The notes: generated by a model from the sequence alone, not told the origin. Shown: positions 51,058 to 59,273, counted from the stretch's first letter. The stretch is DNA of 64,000 nt from Sphingomonas kyeonggiensis (GCF_014204495.1 NZ_JACHLN010000001.1:1426001-1490000); one strand, 5' to 3'. Program-made: numbers and translations.

Positions 51058-51459
51058 TCAGGCGTCGCCCAGTTCGAGGATCACGGCCCACTCGTCCTCG
51101 CGCACCGGCGTCACCGACAGGCGGGACTGGCGCAGCACTTCGAGCTTGGCGAGCCGGGGCTCGGCCTTGAGCATCGCAAGGGTGACAGGCTTGGCAAGCT
51201 TGCGCACCGGCTTCACCGCCACGCTCGCCCATTTGCCGTCGTCGCCATCCGGCTGCCAGGCGCGGGTGATCTCCATGATCCCGACCGCGGCCTTCTCCGT
51301 GTTCGAATGGTAGAACAGCGCCAGGTCGCCCGGCTCCATCTCCTTGAGGAAGTTGCGCGCGGTGTAGTTGCGCACGCCGTTCCACTCGGTGGCGCCCTCC
51401 TTGATCAGGTCATCCCAGCCATAGACATCGGGTTCGGAGCGCAGCAGCCAGTATCGCAT
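51058..51459 (-). CDS. EVE-domain protein
   Basis: A 133-residue protein made of one EVE domain (PUA-like fold, THYN1 relatives): MRYWLLRSEPDVYGWDDLIK, WNGVRNYTARNFLKEMEPGD and LALFYHSNTEKAAVGIMEIT are diagnostic. EVE domains can bind modified DNA bases such as 5-methylcytosine, or tRNA; the role here is unknown. It is a single gene on the minus strand, 81 bp beyond the ECF sigma start, facing the same way. Confidence 0.9.
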   Translation of the reverse strand: MRYWLLRSEPDVYGWDDLIKEGATEWNGVRNYTARNFLKEMEPGDLALFYHSNTEKAAVGIMEITRAWQPDGDDGKWASVAVKPVRKLAKPVTLAMLKAEPRLAKLEVLRQSRLSVTPVREDEWAVILELGDA

Positions 51460-51600
51460 GCCCGGGGCTTAGCCGCCTAAACCGCCGCTTAACAACCGAT
51501 TCCGAACCAGTTCAGCCACCGGGCGTTATCTCCATAACCTCAGCGCCGCGACTCGTCCCTCCTCGGGCAGCCGGAGGCGCCATCAGTTGAGGAGGATATG

Positions 51601-51975
51601 ATGTTCAAGTTCACGCAGAGGGTGGTGCTCGGCTTCGCCATGGGTGCCGCGGCACTCACCGCCTTCGCACCGTCGGCCGAGGCGCAGCGCTATCGCGGCG
51701 GCTATTATGGCGACCGCCACCATTATCGCGGCCATGACGATACCGGCACCGCGATCGTCGCGGGCATTGCCGGCCTGGCCATCGGCGCCGCGATCGCCAA
51801 CAACAATGATCGCCGCTACGACTATGATCGCGGCTATTATCGCGATCACGGCTATTACCCGACCGACGGCTATTACTACCGCAACCACTACCGCTCCTAT
51901 CGCGGCTGGTGCGAGACCCGCCGCGTCTGGGATCCGTATCTCGATCGCCCGGTCCGGGTGCGTTACTGCCGCTAA
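51601..51975 (+). CDS. Secreted Tyr/Arg-rich protein with glycine zipper
   Basis: A 124-residue protein with a signal peptide (VVLGFAMGAAALTAFAPSAEA). A glycine-zipper stretch GTAIVAGIAGLAIGAAIANN follows, typical of outer-membrane surface antigens. The remainder is rich in Tyr, Arg and His (GYYRDHGYYPTDGYYYRNHY) with two cysteines near the end (GWCETRR, VRYC). It may insert in the outer membrane or form a surface layer. ATG at 51601 is preferred, six bases after GAGGAG; ATG at 51598 is too close. Confidence 0.72.
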   Translation: MFKFTQRVVLGFAMGAAALTAFAPSAEAQRYRGGYYGDRHHYRGHDDTGTAIVAGIAGLAIGAAIANNNDRRYDYDRGYYRDHGYYPTDGYYYRNHYRSYRGWCETRRVWDPYLDRPVRVRYCR

Positions 51976-52023
51976 CACTTTCAGGGGGGTGGTCACCGGC
52001 CACCCCCTTGTTACGCTGCGGCC

Positions 52024-53682
52024 ATGGGCACCGATTCGCACCTGCAGCCGCAGCTCGCCGCCGATCCTTCCGATCCCTATCGGCGGGAGGCCCAGACCTT
52101 TCCGGAACTCAATGACGACATGGCCGGGCGCGTCGCCGCGTTCGGCAGCGTCGAGGACTGGCCGGATGGCGGCATGCTGTTCGAGCGGGGCGAGCGCAGC
52201 GTCGACTTCTTCCTGGTCCTCGAAGGCGCGGTCGAAGTGCTCGATGCGAATGCCAAGGGCTGCGAGCATGTCGTCCATGTCCATGGGCCGCGCCAGTTCA
52301 CCGGCGAGCTCGACCTGTTCAACGACCGCAAGATCCTCGTCTCCGCCCGGGCACGACCGGGCACCAGGGTCGCCCGGGTCGAGCGGCTGGACTTTCGCCG
52401 GCTGATCGCATCCGAGCCGGACATCGGCGAAGTGGTGATGCGCGCCTTCATCCTGCGCCGGGTGGGGATGATGCTCCATGGCGAGGCGGGCATCGCGCTG
52501 ATCGGGCCCGCGCACGGCGCCGCCACCTCGCGGATCGAGAGCTTCCTGCGCCGCAACGGCCTGCCGCATCGCCAGATCGACACCGAGACCGATGCCGATG
52601 CCGGCGGCTTCCTCGAATGTTTCCAGCTCAGCCCCGAGGATCTGCCGGTGGTGGTGGTCCGCGGCCAGACGCTGCGCCGGCCGAGCAACGGCCAGGTCGC
52701 CGATGCGCTGGGCCTCACCGTCGAGCTCGACCCGAGCCATGTCCATGACGTTGCCGTGGTCGGCGGCGGACCGGCGGGGCTCGCCTCGGCGGTCTATGCC
52801 GCCTCGGAAGGGCTCGACACCATCGTCATCGAGTCGATCGCGCCGGGCGGACAGGCGGGGACCAGCTCCAAGATCGAGAACTATCTGGGCTTCCCGACCG
52901 GCATCTCGGGCCAGGCGCTGGCGGGGCGGGCGCAGGTGCAGGCGCAGAAATTCGGGGCGCGGCTGCTGATCTCGCGCGGCGCGGTGGGGCTCGATTGCTC
53001 GCAGACCCCGTTCACCGTGCGGCTCGACGACGATACCGAGATCAAGGCCCGTGCCGTCGTGGTCGCCACCGGCGCGCGCTACCGCAAGCTCGACCTGCCC
53101 AACTATGCCGCGCTGGAAGGCAATGGCATCTATTACGCAGCGACCAACATGGAGGCCGGGCTGTGCGCCGGACAGGAAGTGGTGGTCGTCGGCGGCGGCA
53201 ATTCGGCGGGGCAGGCGGCGATCTACCTCGCGCGCAGCGCCGGGCACGTCCATATCCTGGTCCGCGGCAAGGGCCTGGCCGAGACCATGTCGCGCTACCT
53301 GATCGACCGGATCGAGGCATCGGACCGGATCACGCTCCACCCCTTCACCGAAGTGACCGAGCTGGAGGGCGAGCGGCATCTGGAAGGGCTGAGCTGGACC
53401 GACCGCAAGACCGGCGAGACCAGCCGTCGCCGGGTGGGCGCGCTGTTCGTCATGATCGGCGCGGTGCCCTCGACCGACTGGCTGGAGGACTGCCTGGCGC
53501 TCGATCCGGCCGGCTTCGTGCGGACGGGCAGCGGCGAGACCTTCTTCTGCTCGTCGAAGCCGGGCATCTTCGCGGTCGGCGACGTCCGCTCGGGATCGGT
53601 GAAGCGGGTCGCTTCCGGGGTGGGCGAGGGATCGGTGGTGGTCTCGTCGATCCACCGTTATCTTGAAAGCCTGCGCCAATAG
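52024..53682 (+). CDS. cNMP-binding domain fused to thioredoxin-reductase-like flavoprotein
   Basis: A 552-residue fusion. Residues about 34-150 form a cyclic-nucleotide-binding beta barrel (MLFERGERSVDFFLVLEGAV, then FTGELDLFNDRKILVSARAR). A thioredoxin/glutaredoxin-like segment spans about 155-235. Residues 241-550 are the pyridine nucleotide-disulphide oxidoreductase part: FAD loop VAVVGGGPAGLA, NAD(P)H loop VVVGGGNSAGQAA, and C-terminal FAD motif GIFAVGDVRSGS. The redox CxxC of thioredoxin reductases is absent: that place reads YYAATNMEAGLC. So it is a diaphorase-type or ferredoxin-NADP reductase-like enzyme, possibly sensing cNMP or redox state. DUF3297 follows after 17 bp. Confidence 0.87.
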   Translation: MGTDSHLQPQLAADPSDPYRREAQTFPELNDDMAGRVAAFGSVEDWPDGGMLFERGERSVDFFLVLEGAVEVLDANAKGCEHVVHVHGPRQFTGELDLFNDRKILVSARARPGTRVARVERLDFRRLIASEPDIGEVVMRAFILRRVGMMLHGEAGIALIGPAHGAATSRIESFLRRNGLPHRQIDTETDADAGGFLECFQLSPEDLPVVVVRGQTLRRPSNGQVADALGLTVELDPSHVHDVAVVGGGPAGLASAVYAASEGLDTIVIESIAPGGQAGTSSKIENYLGFPTGISGQALAGRAQVQAQKFGARLLISRGAVGLDCSQTPFTVRLDDDTEIKARAVVVATGARYRKLDLPNYAALEGNGIYYAATNMEAGLCAGQEVVVVGGGNSAGQAAIYLARSAGHVHILVRGKGLAETMSRYLIDRIEASDRITLHPFTEVTELEGERHLEGLSWTDRKTGETSRRRVGALFVMIGAVPSTDWLEDCLALDPAGFVRTGSGETFFCSSKPGIFAVGDVRSGSVKRVASGVGEGSVVVSSIHRYLESLRQ

Positions 53683-53699
53683 CGGCAAAGGGCACGGCC

Positions 53700-53972
53700 A
53701 TGAGTGATACGCCTCCGGACCGCCTGTCGGTCAACCAGAACAGCCCCTTTTTCCAGCGCGAACTGCTGGAGCGCGGCATCGGCATCCGCTTCAAGGGCGT
53801 CGAGCGCCGCGACGTCGAGGAATATTGCATTTCCGAGGGCTGGATCCGCGCCGCGCTCGGCAACAAGGTCGACCGCAAGGGCAACCCGCTGACCATCAAG
53901 CTGAACGGCCCGGTGGAAGCCTGGTTCGAGCGCCCGGCCGCCGGCGAAGCGGAAGAGAACGCCGAGGGCTGA
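53700..53972 (+). CDS. DUF3297 family protein
   Basis: A 90-residue protein with the family core PPDRLSVNQNSPFFQRELLE, GIGIRFKGVERRDVEEYCIS and GNPLTIKLNGPVEAWF. DUF3297 is widespread in Proteobacteria with no assigned function. The tail is acidic (AAGEAEENAEG). It follows the flavoprotein gene by 17 bp and probably shares its transcript. A copy of the conserved leader element lies downstream on the minus strand. Confidence 0.87.
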   Translation: MSDTPPDRLSVNQNSPFFQRELLERGIGIRFKGVERRDVEEYCISEGWIRAALGNKVDRKGNPLTIKLNGPVEAWFERPAAGEAEENAEG

Positions 53973-53994
53973 TCTTCAACCCTCTGGTTGAGCG

Positions 53995-54030
53995 ATTCAT
54001 TGAATCTCTTGATACTCCCACGCATGCGCG
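53995..54030 (-). repeat. Third, diverged copy of the ruvA/typA leader element
   Basis: Read on the minus strand, GCATGCGTGGGAG then TATCAAGAGATTCAATGAATC. It matches the ruvA and typA elements but carries a one-base insertion, so the [10 protein letters not shown] frame is lost. It keeps a GATTC and adds an overlapping GAATC, so two GANTC sites remain. No minus-strand gene starts after it. It lies in the gap 53973-54294, which otherwise holds repeats only. Confidence 0.6.
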
Positions 54031-54127
54031 CGGGGGCACGGTTTCGTGTGCCTCGGGTGTGTGTTCGACGATGAGAAAGAGCCTGTCGGGGGTGGCAGGT
54101 GAAATCCTACATTGGAAGCTCTTTGCT

Positions 54128-54148
54128 CCCCTCCCTGGAAGGGAGGGG
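54128..54148. repeat. Short inverted repeat CCCCTCCCT-GGA-AGGGAGGGG
   Basis: The second copy of the nine-base inverted repeat at 5368, with a different loop. It lies 20 bp from a type B REPIN-like doublet. Confidence 0.65.
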
Positions 54149-54167
54149 CTGGGCTGGTTTGGGCTGA

Positions 54168-54271
54168 CAGTTCCCCGGTGAAAGCCGGGGCCCAGTTGCA
54201 ATGTCGTCCGAGAGTTTCCGGCGCCATCGATAGCGTGCCGAGACTGGGCCCCGGCCTTCGCCGGGGAACTG
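54168..54271. repeat. REPIN-like inverted doublet, type B, copy 2
   Basis: Arms CAGTTCCCCGGTGAAAGCCG and its complement form enclose a spacer of about 50 bp that starts GTTGCAATGTCGTCCGAGAG. This matches the copy at 5163 read on the opposite strand. It lies between convergent DUF3297 and isocitrate-lyase-like genes. Confidence 0.83.
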
Positions 54272-54294
54272 AGAGAATTAAGTGGCGATTTGCC

Positions 54295-55059
54295 CTAGGA
54301 AAACGCCGCCCTTGCCGCATCCTCGAAGGCCTTGAGCGCGGCCATGTGGGGGAAGGGGCCGTGGCTGATCCTTGCCACGCCGGTTTCCGCCACGGCCTTC
54401 GCCTCGGGCGCGCCGGGGAAGGCCATGAAGTTGACCGGGAGCGGCACGGCCTTGGCCACGCTCTCGAGCAGCGCCAGGTCGGCCAGGCCGGGGACGAAGA
54501 AGCCGCTGGCGCCGGCATCGGCATAGGCCTTGCCCCGCTCGATCGCCGCATCGGCCATCGCCGCGTCATGCGTGTCGCCCGGCGCGATCAGGAAGATATC
54601 GGTGCGGGCGTTGAGGAAGAAGTTCGGGCCCACCGTCCAGCGGATCGCCGCGATGCGCGAGGACTGCTCCGCGGCGCTGTGCATCACCCGTGTCGCAGTG
54701 CCGTTGCTGGCGACGACCTGGTCTTCGAAATTGCAGCCGATCGCACCGGTGGCGGCAAGCTTCTCGACATTGGCGGCGACCGCATCGGGATCGACCGCAT
54801 AGCCGCCCTCGAAATCGACGCTGACCGGCAGCGCCACCGCGCCGACAGTGCGCCGGGCATTGGCGAGCGCGAGTTCGAGCGGCAGCGCCTCGGCATCGTC
54901 AAAGCCATGCGCGGTCGAGACCGAGGCGCTGCCGGTGGCGATCGCCTTCGCTCCGGCGCGCTCGGCGACCCGGGCGCTGCCCGCGTCCCACACGTTGAAC
55001 AGGATCACCGGGTCGCCGGGCACGTGCAGCGCGGCGAAGCTCTGGAACTTTGCGGACAT
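54295..55059 (-). CDS. PEP mutase / isocitrate lyase-family protein
   Basis: A 254-residue TIM-barrel protein of the PEP mutase/isocitrate lyase superfamily. Features: FNVWDAGSARVAERAGAKAI at the start, then TGSASVS, the metal-binding acidic residues in VSVDFEGGY and NFEDQVV, and FFLNARTDIFL. The catalytic CGSC-type loop of isocitrate lyase is not present (the segment reads VASNGTATRVM). It may cleave carbon-carbon bonds as an oxaloacetase, phosphonopyruvate hydrolase or 2-methylisocitrate lyase relative. Its promoter holds a GTTC-N7-GTTC box, suggesting SOS control. Confidence 0.8.
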   Translation of the reverse strand: MSAKFQSFAALHVPGDPVILFNVWDAGSARVAERAGAKAIATGSASVSTAHGFDDAEALPLELALANARRTVGAVALPVSVDFEGGYAVDPDAVAANVEKLAATGAIGCNFEDQVVASNGTATRVMHSAAEQSSRIAAIRWTVGPNFFLNARTDIFLIAPGDTHDAAMADAAIERGKAYADAGASGFFVPGLADLALLESVAKAVPLPVNFMAFPGAPEAKAVAETGVARISHGPFPHMAALKAFEDAARAAFS

Positions 55060-55074
55060 TTGGGAACCCCTCTT

Positions 55075-55089
55075 GTTCTCTTATTGTTC
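55075..55089 (-). promoter_or_regulatory. LexA/SOS box GTTC-N7-GTTC
   Basis: A perfect match to the alphaproteobacterial LexA box, 15 bp before the start of the isocitrate-lyase-like gene. It overlaps the probable promoter region. The gap 55060-55240 shows nothing else definite. Confidence 0.65.
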
Positions 55090-55240
55090 TAGATCGACAT
55101 CAGAACAACCGCAAGAGTCCGTAGCGTCCTTTTGTGTTGGGTGGCGTTAGCTGGTGCGGGTTTCGCGACAGGTGCCGTGTGTTCGCGCTACCACCCCGGC
55201 GCGTGCCGGGGTGGCGGTGCAAGATGGAAGCGCAGGCGGC

Positions 55241-56797
55241 TCAGTGCAGGCGGGTGCTTGCCGGGGCGTTGCGGCGGACCGGATTCGCCGGTGCCTCCGC
55301 CACCTGGAACTGCGCGGCGCTGTCGGCCAGCACTTCCACCTCGTCGCTGAGCTTGCGCGCGGTGGCGGAGGTTTCCTCGACCATCGCGGCGTTCTGGCGG
55401 GTGGTGGCGTCCATCGTGCCGATCGCGCTGCTGATCCGGCCGATCGCGGCGGCCTGGGTCTGGTTGTCCTCGGCCATGGCGCCGAGCAGCTGGTGGACCT
55501 GGGCGACATGCTCCGAGATGCTGCCGAGCGCGCCATCGACCTTCCCGACCGCGCCGACGGCGTTCTGGATGTCTTCCTGGGTGACGGTCAGCTGCTCGCG
55601 GGCGCGCTTGGCTTCCTCTTCCGCGCGCATCGCCAGCGCCGAGACGAGATCGGCGACCACGGCGAAGCCGCGGCCCGCCTCGCCGGCGCGGCCGGCCTCG
55701 ACCGCGGCGTTCATCGCGAGGACGCGGGTCTGGAAGGCGATCTTGTCGAGGCCCTCGATCACATCGTCGATGCCCTTGGCGCTGTCCGACACGCGGCCCA
55801 TTGCGCCGACGACTTCGTCGGCGACGGTGCGGCTCTCGCGCACGGTGAGGATCGCTTCGTCGGCGCGGGCGACGACGCCGTCGGCGCTGATCGCGATCGC
55901 CTTGAGCCGGTGGTCCATCTGGCCGATCGCCTCGCTGGTCTGCTCGAGGCTGGCGGCGGTGCTTTCGGTGCGGCGGGCAAGGTCTTCCGACGCGGCGGCG
56001 ATCTCGCTCGAGGCGAGGCGGATCGCCTCGGTACCCATGCCGACCGAGCCGATCAGCTTGCTCAGGCTTTCCACCGCTTGGGTGAAGTCCGCCTCGAGCG
56101 CGGCATAGGCGGCGGGCAGGTTTCCGGCGATGCCGCTGCGCAGATCGCCCTTGGCGAGCGCGGAGAGGCTGGCGCTGACCGTCTCGATGACGGTGGTGAG
56201 CTCGGCCTCGTGGCGGGCGCGTTCGGCGGCGGTGCGCGCCTCGATCTCGGCGCGCTGGCGGGTCTCGGTGTTGAGCGCGTCGATCAGCCCGGCGAGCTGG
56301 GCGGAGAGGAAGACGAGCGCGCCGGTCTCGGCGATCAGGATCACCGCGTGGAGCAGGATGCGGCCGAGGCCACCGCCGTTCAGGAACACCCAGTCGGGCA
56401 CCAGCATGCCGAGGCCGAGATGGTGGAGCGCGACCACGGCGGCGCCGGCGACGATCGCGCGCCAGTCGACCAGCATCGCGGTGGTGGCGAGCGAGGCGAA
56501 GAACAGCATGTGGAGGTCGACCTGCCAGGGCTGGCCCTGGAAGACGAACAGCATCACCGCGGGCTGGGCGACCATCGTCATGGTGACGGCCATGCGGGCC
56601 TGCGCGTCGGTACGGCCGCTCAGCGCCAGCCAGATCGGCCAGGCGGGCAGCGCCAGCGCGAGGAACAGGGCGATGGCTTCATTGCCGACGCTGGTGAAGA
56701 AGGTGCCGACGACGGTGGCGAGGGCCATCACGCCCATCAGGGCGGCGAGCAGCTTCATGCCCATGCGGCGCATCGCGTCGAGGGAGAGTTCGGTCAT
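55241..56797 (-). CDS. Methyl-accepting chemotaxis protein with multi-TM N-terminus
   Basis: A 518-residue receptor. The N-terminal 190 residues hold about six hydrophobic segments (MALATVVGTFFTSVGNEAIA, AMLVDWRAIVAGAAVVALHH and others), different from the usual two-helix periplasmic sensor. A HAMP-like region (SASLSALAKGDLRSGIAG) follows. The signalling hairpin at about residues 240-490 includes the conserved tip LDKIAFQTRVLAMNAAVEAG, then GEAGRGFAVVAD. It relays stimuli to CheA/CheW. No che genes are in this window. Its ATG overlaps the stop of the preceding small gene. Confidence 0.87.
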   Translation of the reverse strand: MTELSLDAMRRMGMKLLAALMGVMALATVVGTFFTSVGNEAIALFLALALPAWPIWLALSGRTDAQARMAVTMTMVAQPAVMLFVFQGQPWQVDLHMLFFASLATTAMLVDWRAIVAGAAVVALHHLGLGMLVPDWVFLNGGGLGRILLHAVILIAETGALVFLSAQLAGLIDALNTETRQRAEIEARTAAERARHEAELTTVIETVSASLSALAKGDLRSGIAGNLPAAYAALEADFTQAVESLSKLIGSVGMGTEAIRLASSEIAAASEDLARRTESTAASLEQTSEAIGQMDHRLKAIAISADGVVARADEAILTVRESRTVADEVVGAMGRVSDSAKGIDDVIEGLDKIAFQTRVLAMNAAVEAGRAGEAGRGFAVVADLVSALAMRAEEEAKRAREQLTVTQEDIQNAVGAVGKVDGALGSISEHVAQVHQLLGAMAEDNQTQAAAIGRISSAIGTMDATTRQNAAMVEETSATARKLSDEVEVLADSAAQFQVAEAPANPVRRNAPASTRLH

Positions 56798-57141
56798 TGC
56801 TGGGGTTCCATCTGGAATTCGCCGCAGATGCGCGGCGATACGCTGACTAATATCATGCCCCGGCGCAGCGCGGCGGGGAGCAGGCGGGCACGATCGCCCT
56901 CGACGAAGCGCGAGCGCGGCAGGGGGCCGACGGCGCCCACGGTCCCGCCCGCCGCAAGGGCGGCATCCTCGACCGTGACGGCGCTGGCCGGATAGAGCGG
57001 CACGAGCAGCATCGTGCCGTTCACGGGCGGCGCGAAGATCAGCAGGCCGGGGGCGAGCAGCAGCATCGCCTGCCACGCGAGTGCGAGGGACAGGCGGCTA
57101 CGCGGCGCGGCGGTGGCCGGAAGGATGGGGCGCTGGTGCAC
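56794..57141 (-). CDS. Small membrane-anchored protein before MCP gene
   Basis: A 115-residue protein with one hydrophobic segment at about residues 18-40 (LALAWQAMLLLAPGLLIFAP), and a short soluble C-terminal part ending with a single Cys (RICGEFQMEPQQ). I do not recognise a domain. The GTG start at 57141 lies about six bases after a TATAAT, so the mRNA may be leaderless. The stop overlaps the MCP ATG (ATGA), so the two are co-translated and may work together. Confidence 0.6.
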   Translation of the reverse strand: MHQRPILPATAAPRSRLSLALAWQAMLLLAPGLLIFAPPVNGTMLLVPLYPASAVTVEDAALAAGGTVGAVGPLPRSRFVEGDRARLLPAALRRGMILVSVSPRICGEFQMEPQQ

Positions 57142-57146
57142 CCTCC

Positions 57147-57152
57147 ATTATA
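57147..57152 (-). promoter_or_regulatory. -10 hexamer TATAAT before the small MCP-linked gene
   Basis: A consensus -10 lies six bases before the GTG, so transcription would start at or near the start codon. The upstream side is a terminator hairpin, so a -35 must overlap it; none is obvious. Confidence 0.45.
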
Positions 57153-57153
57153 G

Positions 57154-57190
57154 AAAAATCGCGGGCGTGCCGGTCCGGTCACGCCCGCGA
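57154..57190 (-). terminator. Terminator after LytTR regulator gene
   Basis: TCGCGGGCGTG and CACGCCCGCGA make an 11-base stem; on the minus strand TTTTT follows it. It lies 28 bp after the regulator stop. The next promoter -10 begins directly after the T-run. Confidence 0.85.
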
Positions 57191-57217
57191 CTGCGGATTT
57201 TTCCTGGCGTGCGGCGC

Positions 57218-58024
57218 CTAGTGGACAAAGCGGGCGACGACGTCGCGGTAGCTGCGGCTCACCTTCACCTGCGCGCCCGAATCGAGCACCAGGAAACACT
57301 CGCCATTGGTGTGCGGCTTGACCTGGCGGACCAGGTCGAGATTGACGATGGTCGAGCGGTGGACGCGCTGGAAGCGGCGCGGATCGAGCCGCTTCTCCAG
57401 ATCCTTCATCGTCTCGCGCAGGATCAGCGTGTTGTCGCCGGTATAGATGCACATGTAATCGCCGGCCGCGTCGATCCGTTCGATCGTGTCGACGTCGACG
57501 CGGAAGATCTGGCCGCGATCCTTGATGTTGATCAGCTTCTCGAAGCGGCTCGACGCCATCTCGCCCTCGACGGCGGAGGCGGCGATCTCGTCGGCCGCAT
57601 CGGGCGCGACTTCGGCGAGCACTTCCTTGAGCTTCTCGATCTCCTCGACGCCGCGCTTCTCGCTCAGGCGCTGGCGCACCCGCTCGATCGTGTCGGCGAG
57701 CCGGGCGGGTTCGACCGGCTTCATGAGGTAATCCATCGCCTGCGCCTCGAAGGCGCGGATGGCATGATCGCTATAGGCGGTCACGAACACGAACAGCGGC
57801 GGTTCGACTTCCATCAGGCCCTGGACGACGGAGAACCCGTCGAAGCCGGGCATCTGGATGTCGAGGAAGACAAGGTCTGGCTTGTGCGTCTTGATCGAAC
57901 GGATCGCTTCGCGCCCGTTCGAGCATTTGTCGATGATCTCGACATCTTCATGTTCCTGGAGCCGGAGCTCGAGCCCCTGAATTGCCAGGGATTCGTCGTC
58001 TACCAGGATGGTCCGAATGGTCAT
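57218..58024 (-). CDS. LytTR-family response regulator
   Basis: A 268-residue two-domain regulator. The receiver (residues 1-120) has the acidic pocket VDDES, the phospho-Asp in LVFLDIQMPGFDG and the Lys in MDYLMKPVEP. The LytTR DNA-binding domain (residues 165-268) has DRGQIFRVDVDTIERIDAAG, HRSTIVNLDLVRQVKPHTNG and the terminal RSYRDVVARFVH. A helical linker of about 40 residues joins them. Its ATG overlaps the kinase stop, so the pair is a LytS/LytR-type two-component system. Targets are unknown. Confidence 0.92.
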   Translation of the reverse strand: MTIRTILVDDESLAIQGLELRLQEHEDVEIIDKCSNGREAIRSIKTHKPDLVFLDIQMPGFDGFSVVQGLMEVEPPLFVFVTAYSDHAIRAFEAQAMDYLMKPVEPARLADTIERVRQRLSEKRGVEEIEKLKEVLAEVAPDAADEIAASAVEGEMASSRFEKLINIKDRGQIFRVDVDTIERIDAAGDYMCIYTGDNTLILRETMKDLEKRLDPRRFQRVHRSTIVNLDLVRQVKPHTNGECFLVLDSGAQVKVSRSYRDVVARFVH

Positions 58025-59160
58025 GCGGCCTCTCGATTAGGTTCCTCGATCTGGAACGGTATCTCGATCTCAACGCTGAACCCCTTCCCTGGGTCCGAAC
58101 GCGCTTCAAATCGATGGTCAGGCCCGAAAGCCTGGGCCAACCGCTCCTTGATATTGGCGAGCCCCACGCCGGTTGAAAGAGTCGGCCGCTGCTTGGCTTC
58201 GATCAATCCCGGACCCGTGTCGGATACGGTGATCTGCACCCGTTCTCCGGCGAGCCGAGCGGAGACGGTGATTTCGGCGCCCTCTTCCTGCGGGGTCACC
58301 GCATATTTGATCGCGTTCTCGACCAAGGGCTGGAGCAGCAGCGACGGCAGCCGCGCCTTGGCGACGCGCTCGTCGATCTCGAACACCGGGCGCAGGCGAT
58401 CGTCGAAGCGCATCTTCTCGATCTCGAGATAGAGCTTCAGCGTCTCGGCCTCCTGGGCGAGCGTGACATGCGCGGTCGGCTCGTTGGCGAGCGTGTAGCG
58501 CAGGAAGGAGGAGAGGCGGCTGAGCATGATGTTCGCCCGCTCGGTCTGCTTGAGCAGCACCAGCGTCGAGATCGAGTTCAGCGTGTTGAACAGGAAATGC
58601 GGGTTGAGCTGGTAGCGCAGCATCGCCAGCTGGGCCTGGCTGGCCTGCATCTCGAGCGCCTGCATCTGATCGATCTGGCGCTCGACCACCAGGTAGAAGT
58701 TCACCGCGAAATAGAGCGCCGACCAGCCGGCCAGCACGGTGAAGTTGATGAACACCGTGCCGACGACGAGATTGATCGAGATGCTCGGCTCCGGCATCTT
58801 GATGAAGGAATAGATGAAGGCATCGAGCACCGCGTAGATCACGGTGGCGGTGCCGAGCGTCGCCAGCGTCAGCAGGATGGCGGGGATGCGCGGCAGGCGG
58901 CGGTACGTGCCATACAGCGTCGAGAGCAGCAGCGTGAGGCAATAGCCGATGATCGCCTCGATGATCACCGCGATCACGCCTTCGACGCTGAAGCCGTTGG
59001 ACAGCGACACCACGGTGCGCAGCAGCAGATAGCCGGTCCAGCCGCCTGCCTGGAGCATCCAGAAGGCGCGGTTCTTGTCCTCGAAGAACGGACGCGACAG
59101 CGCGACCGGAGGCTTTACCGGCTGCGCGAAGAACGGAGAGCTTGGGTCGAGGGTCGCCAC
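58021..59160 (-). CDS. LytS-type membrane sensor histidine kinase
   Basis: A 379-residue sensor with four hydrophobic segments at about residues 33-155. A His_kinase phosphoacceptor domain follows with LRYQLNPHFLFNTLNSIS (the conserved His is in NPHFLFN), then an ATPase domain with LLLQPLVENAIKYAV (N box) and SDTGPGLIEA, GVGLANIKERL (G boxes). The GTG at 59160 is preferred because GAGGCGGG lies eight bases upstream; TTG at 59196 has no such signal. It overlaps the regulator gene by ATGA. The signal it senses is unknown. Confidence 0.9.
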   Translation of the reverse strand: MATLDPSSPFFAQPVKPPVALSRPFFEDKNRAFWMLQAGGWTGYLLLRTVVSLSNGFSVEGVIAVIIEAIIGYCLTLLLSTLYGTYRRLPRIPAILLTLATLGTATVIYAVLDAFIYSFIKMPEPSISINLVVGTVFINFTVLAGWSALYFAVNFYLVVERQIDQMQALEMQASQAQLAMLRYQLNPHFLFNTLNSISTLVLLKQTERANIMLSRLSSFLRYTLANEPTAHVTLAQEAETLKLYLEIEKMRFDDRLRPVFEIDERVAKARLPSLLLQPLVENAIKYAVTPQEEGAEITVSARLAGERVQITVSDTGPGLIEAKQRPTLSTGVGLANIKERLAQAFGPDHRFEARSDPGKGFSVEIEIPFQIEEPNREAA

Positions 59161-59210
59161 GAACCCGCCTCTACCATCGGCGCGGCGCGAGGGCAAAACC
59201 GTGAGTGCCC

Positions 59211-59248
59211 GAAACGAAAACCGCCGCCCCGGTTGCCCGGAGCGGCGG
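59211..59248 (-). terminator. Rho-independent terminator of the TonB-dependent receptor gene
   Basis: CCGCCGCTCCGGG and CCGGGGCGGCGG pair around a short loop, with TTTTCGTTTC after it on the minus strand, about 26 bp past the receptor stop. It overlies the start region of the LytS gene. Confidence 0.8.
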
Positions 59249-59273
59249 AATTCGTTGCCGTCAGGCTGGTCGC

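Noticed and set aside
51583..53688. A 701-codon frame antisense to the flavoprotein and its neighbour
   Set aside because: Shadow frame; it runs across the gap between two plus-strand genes.
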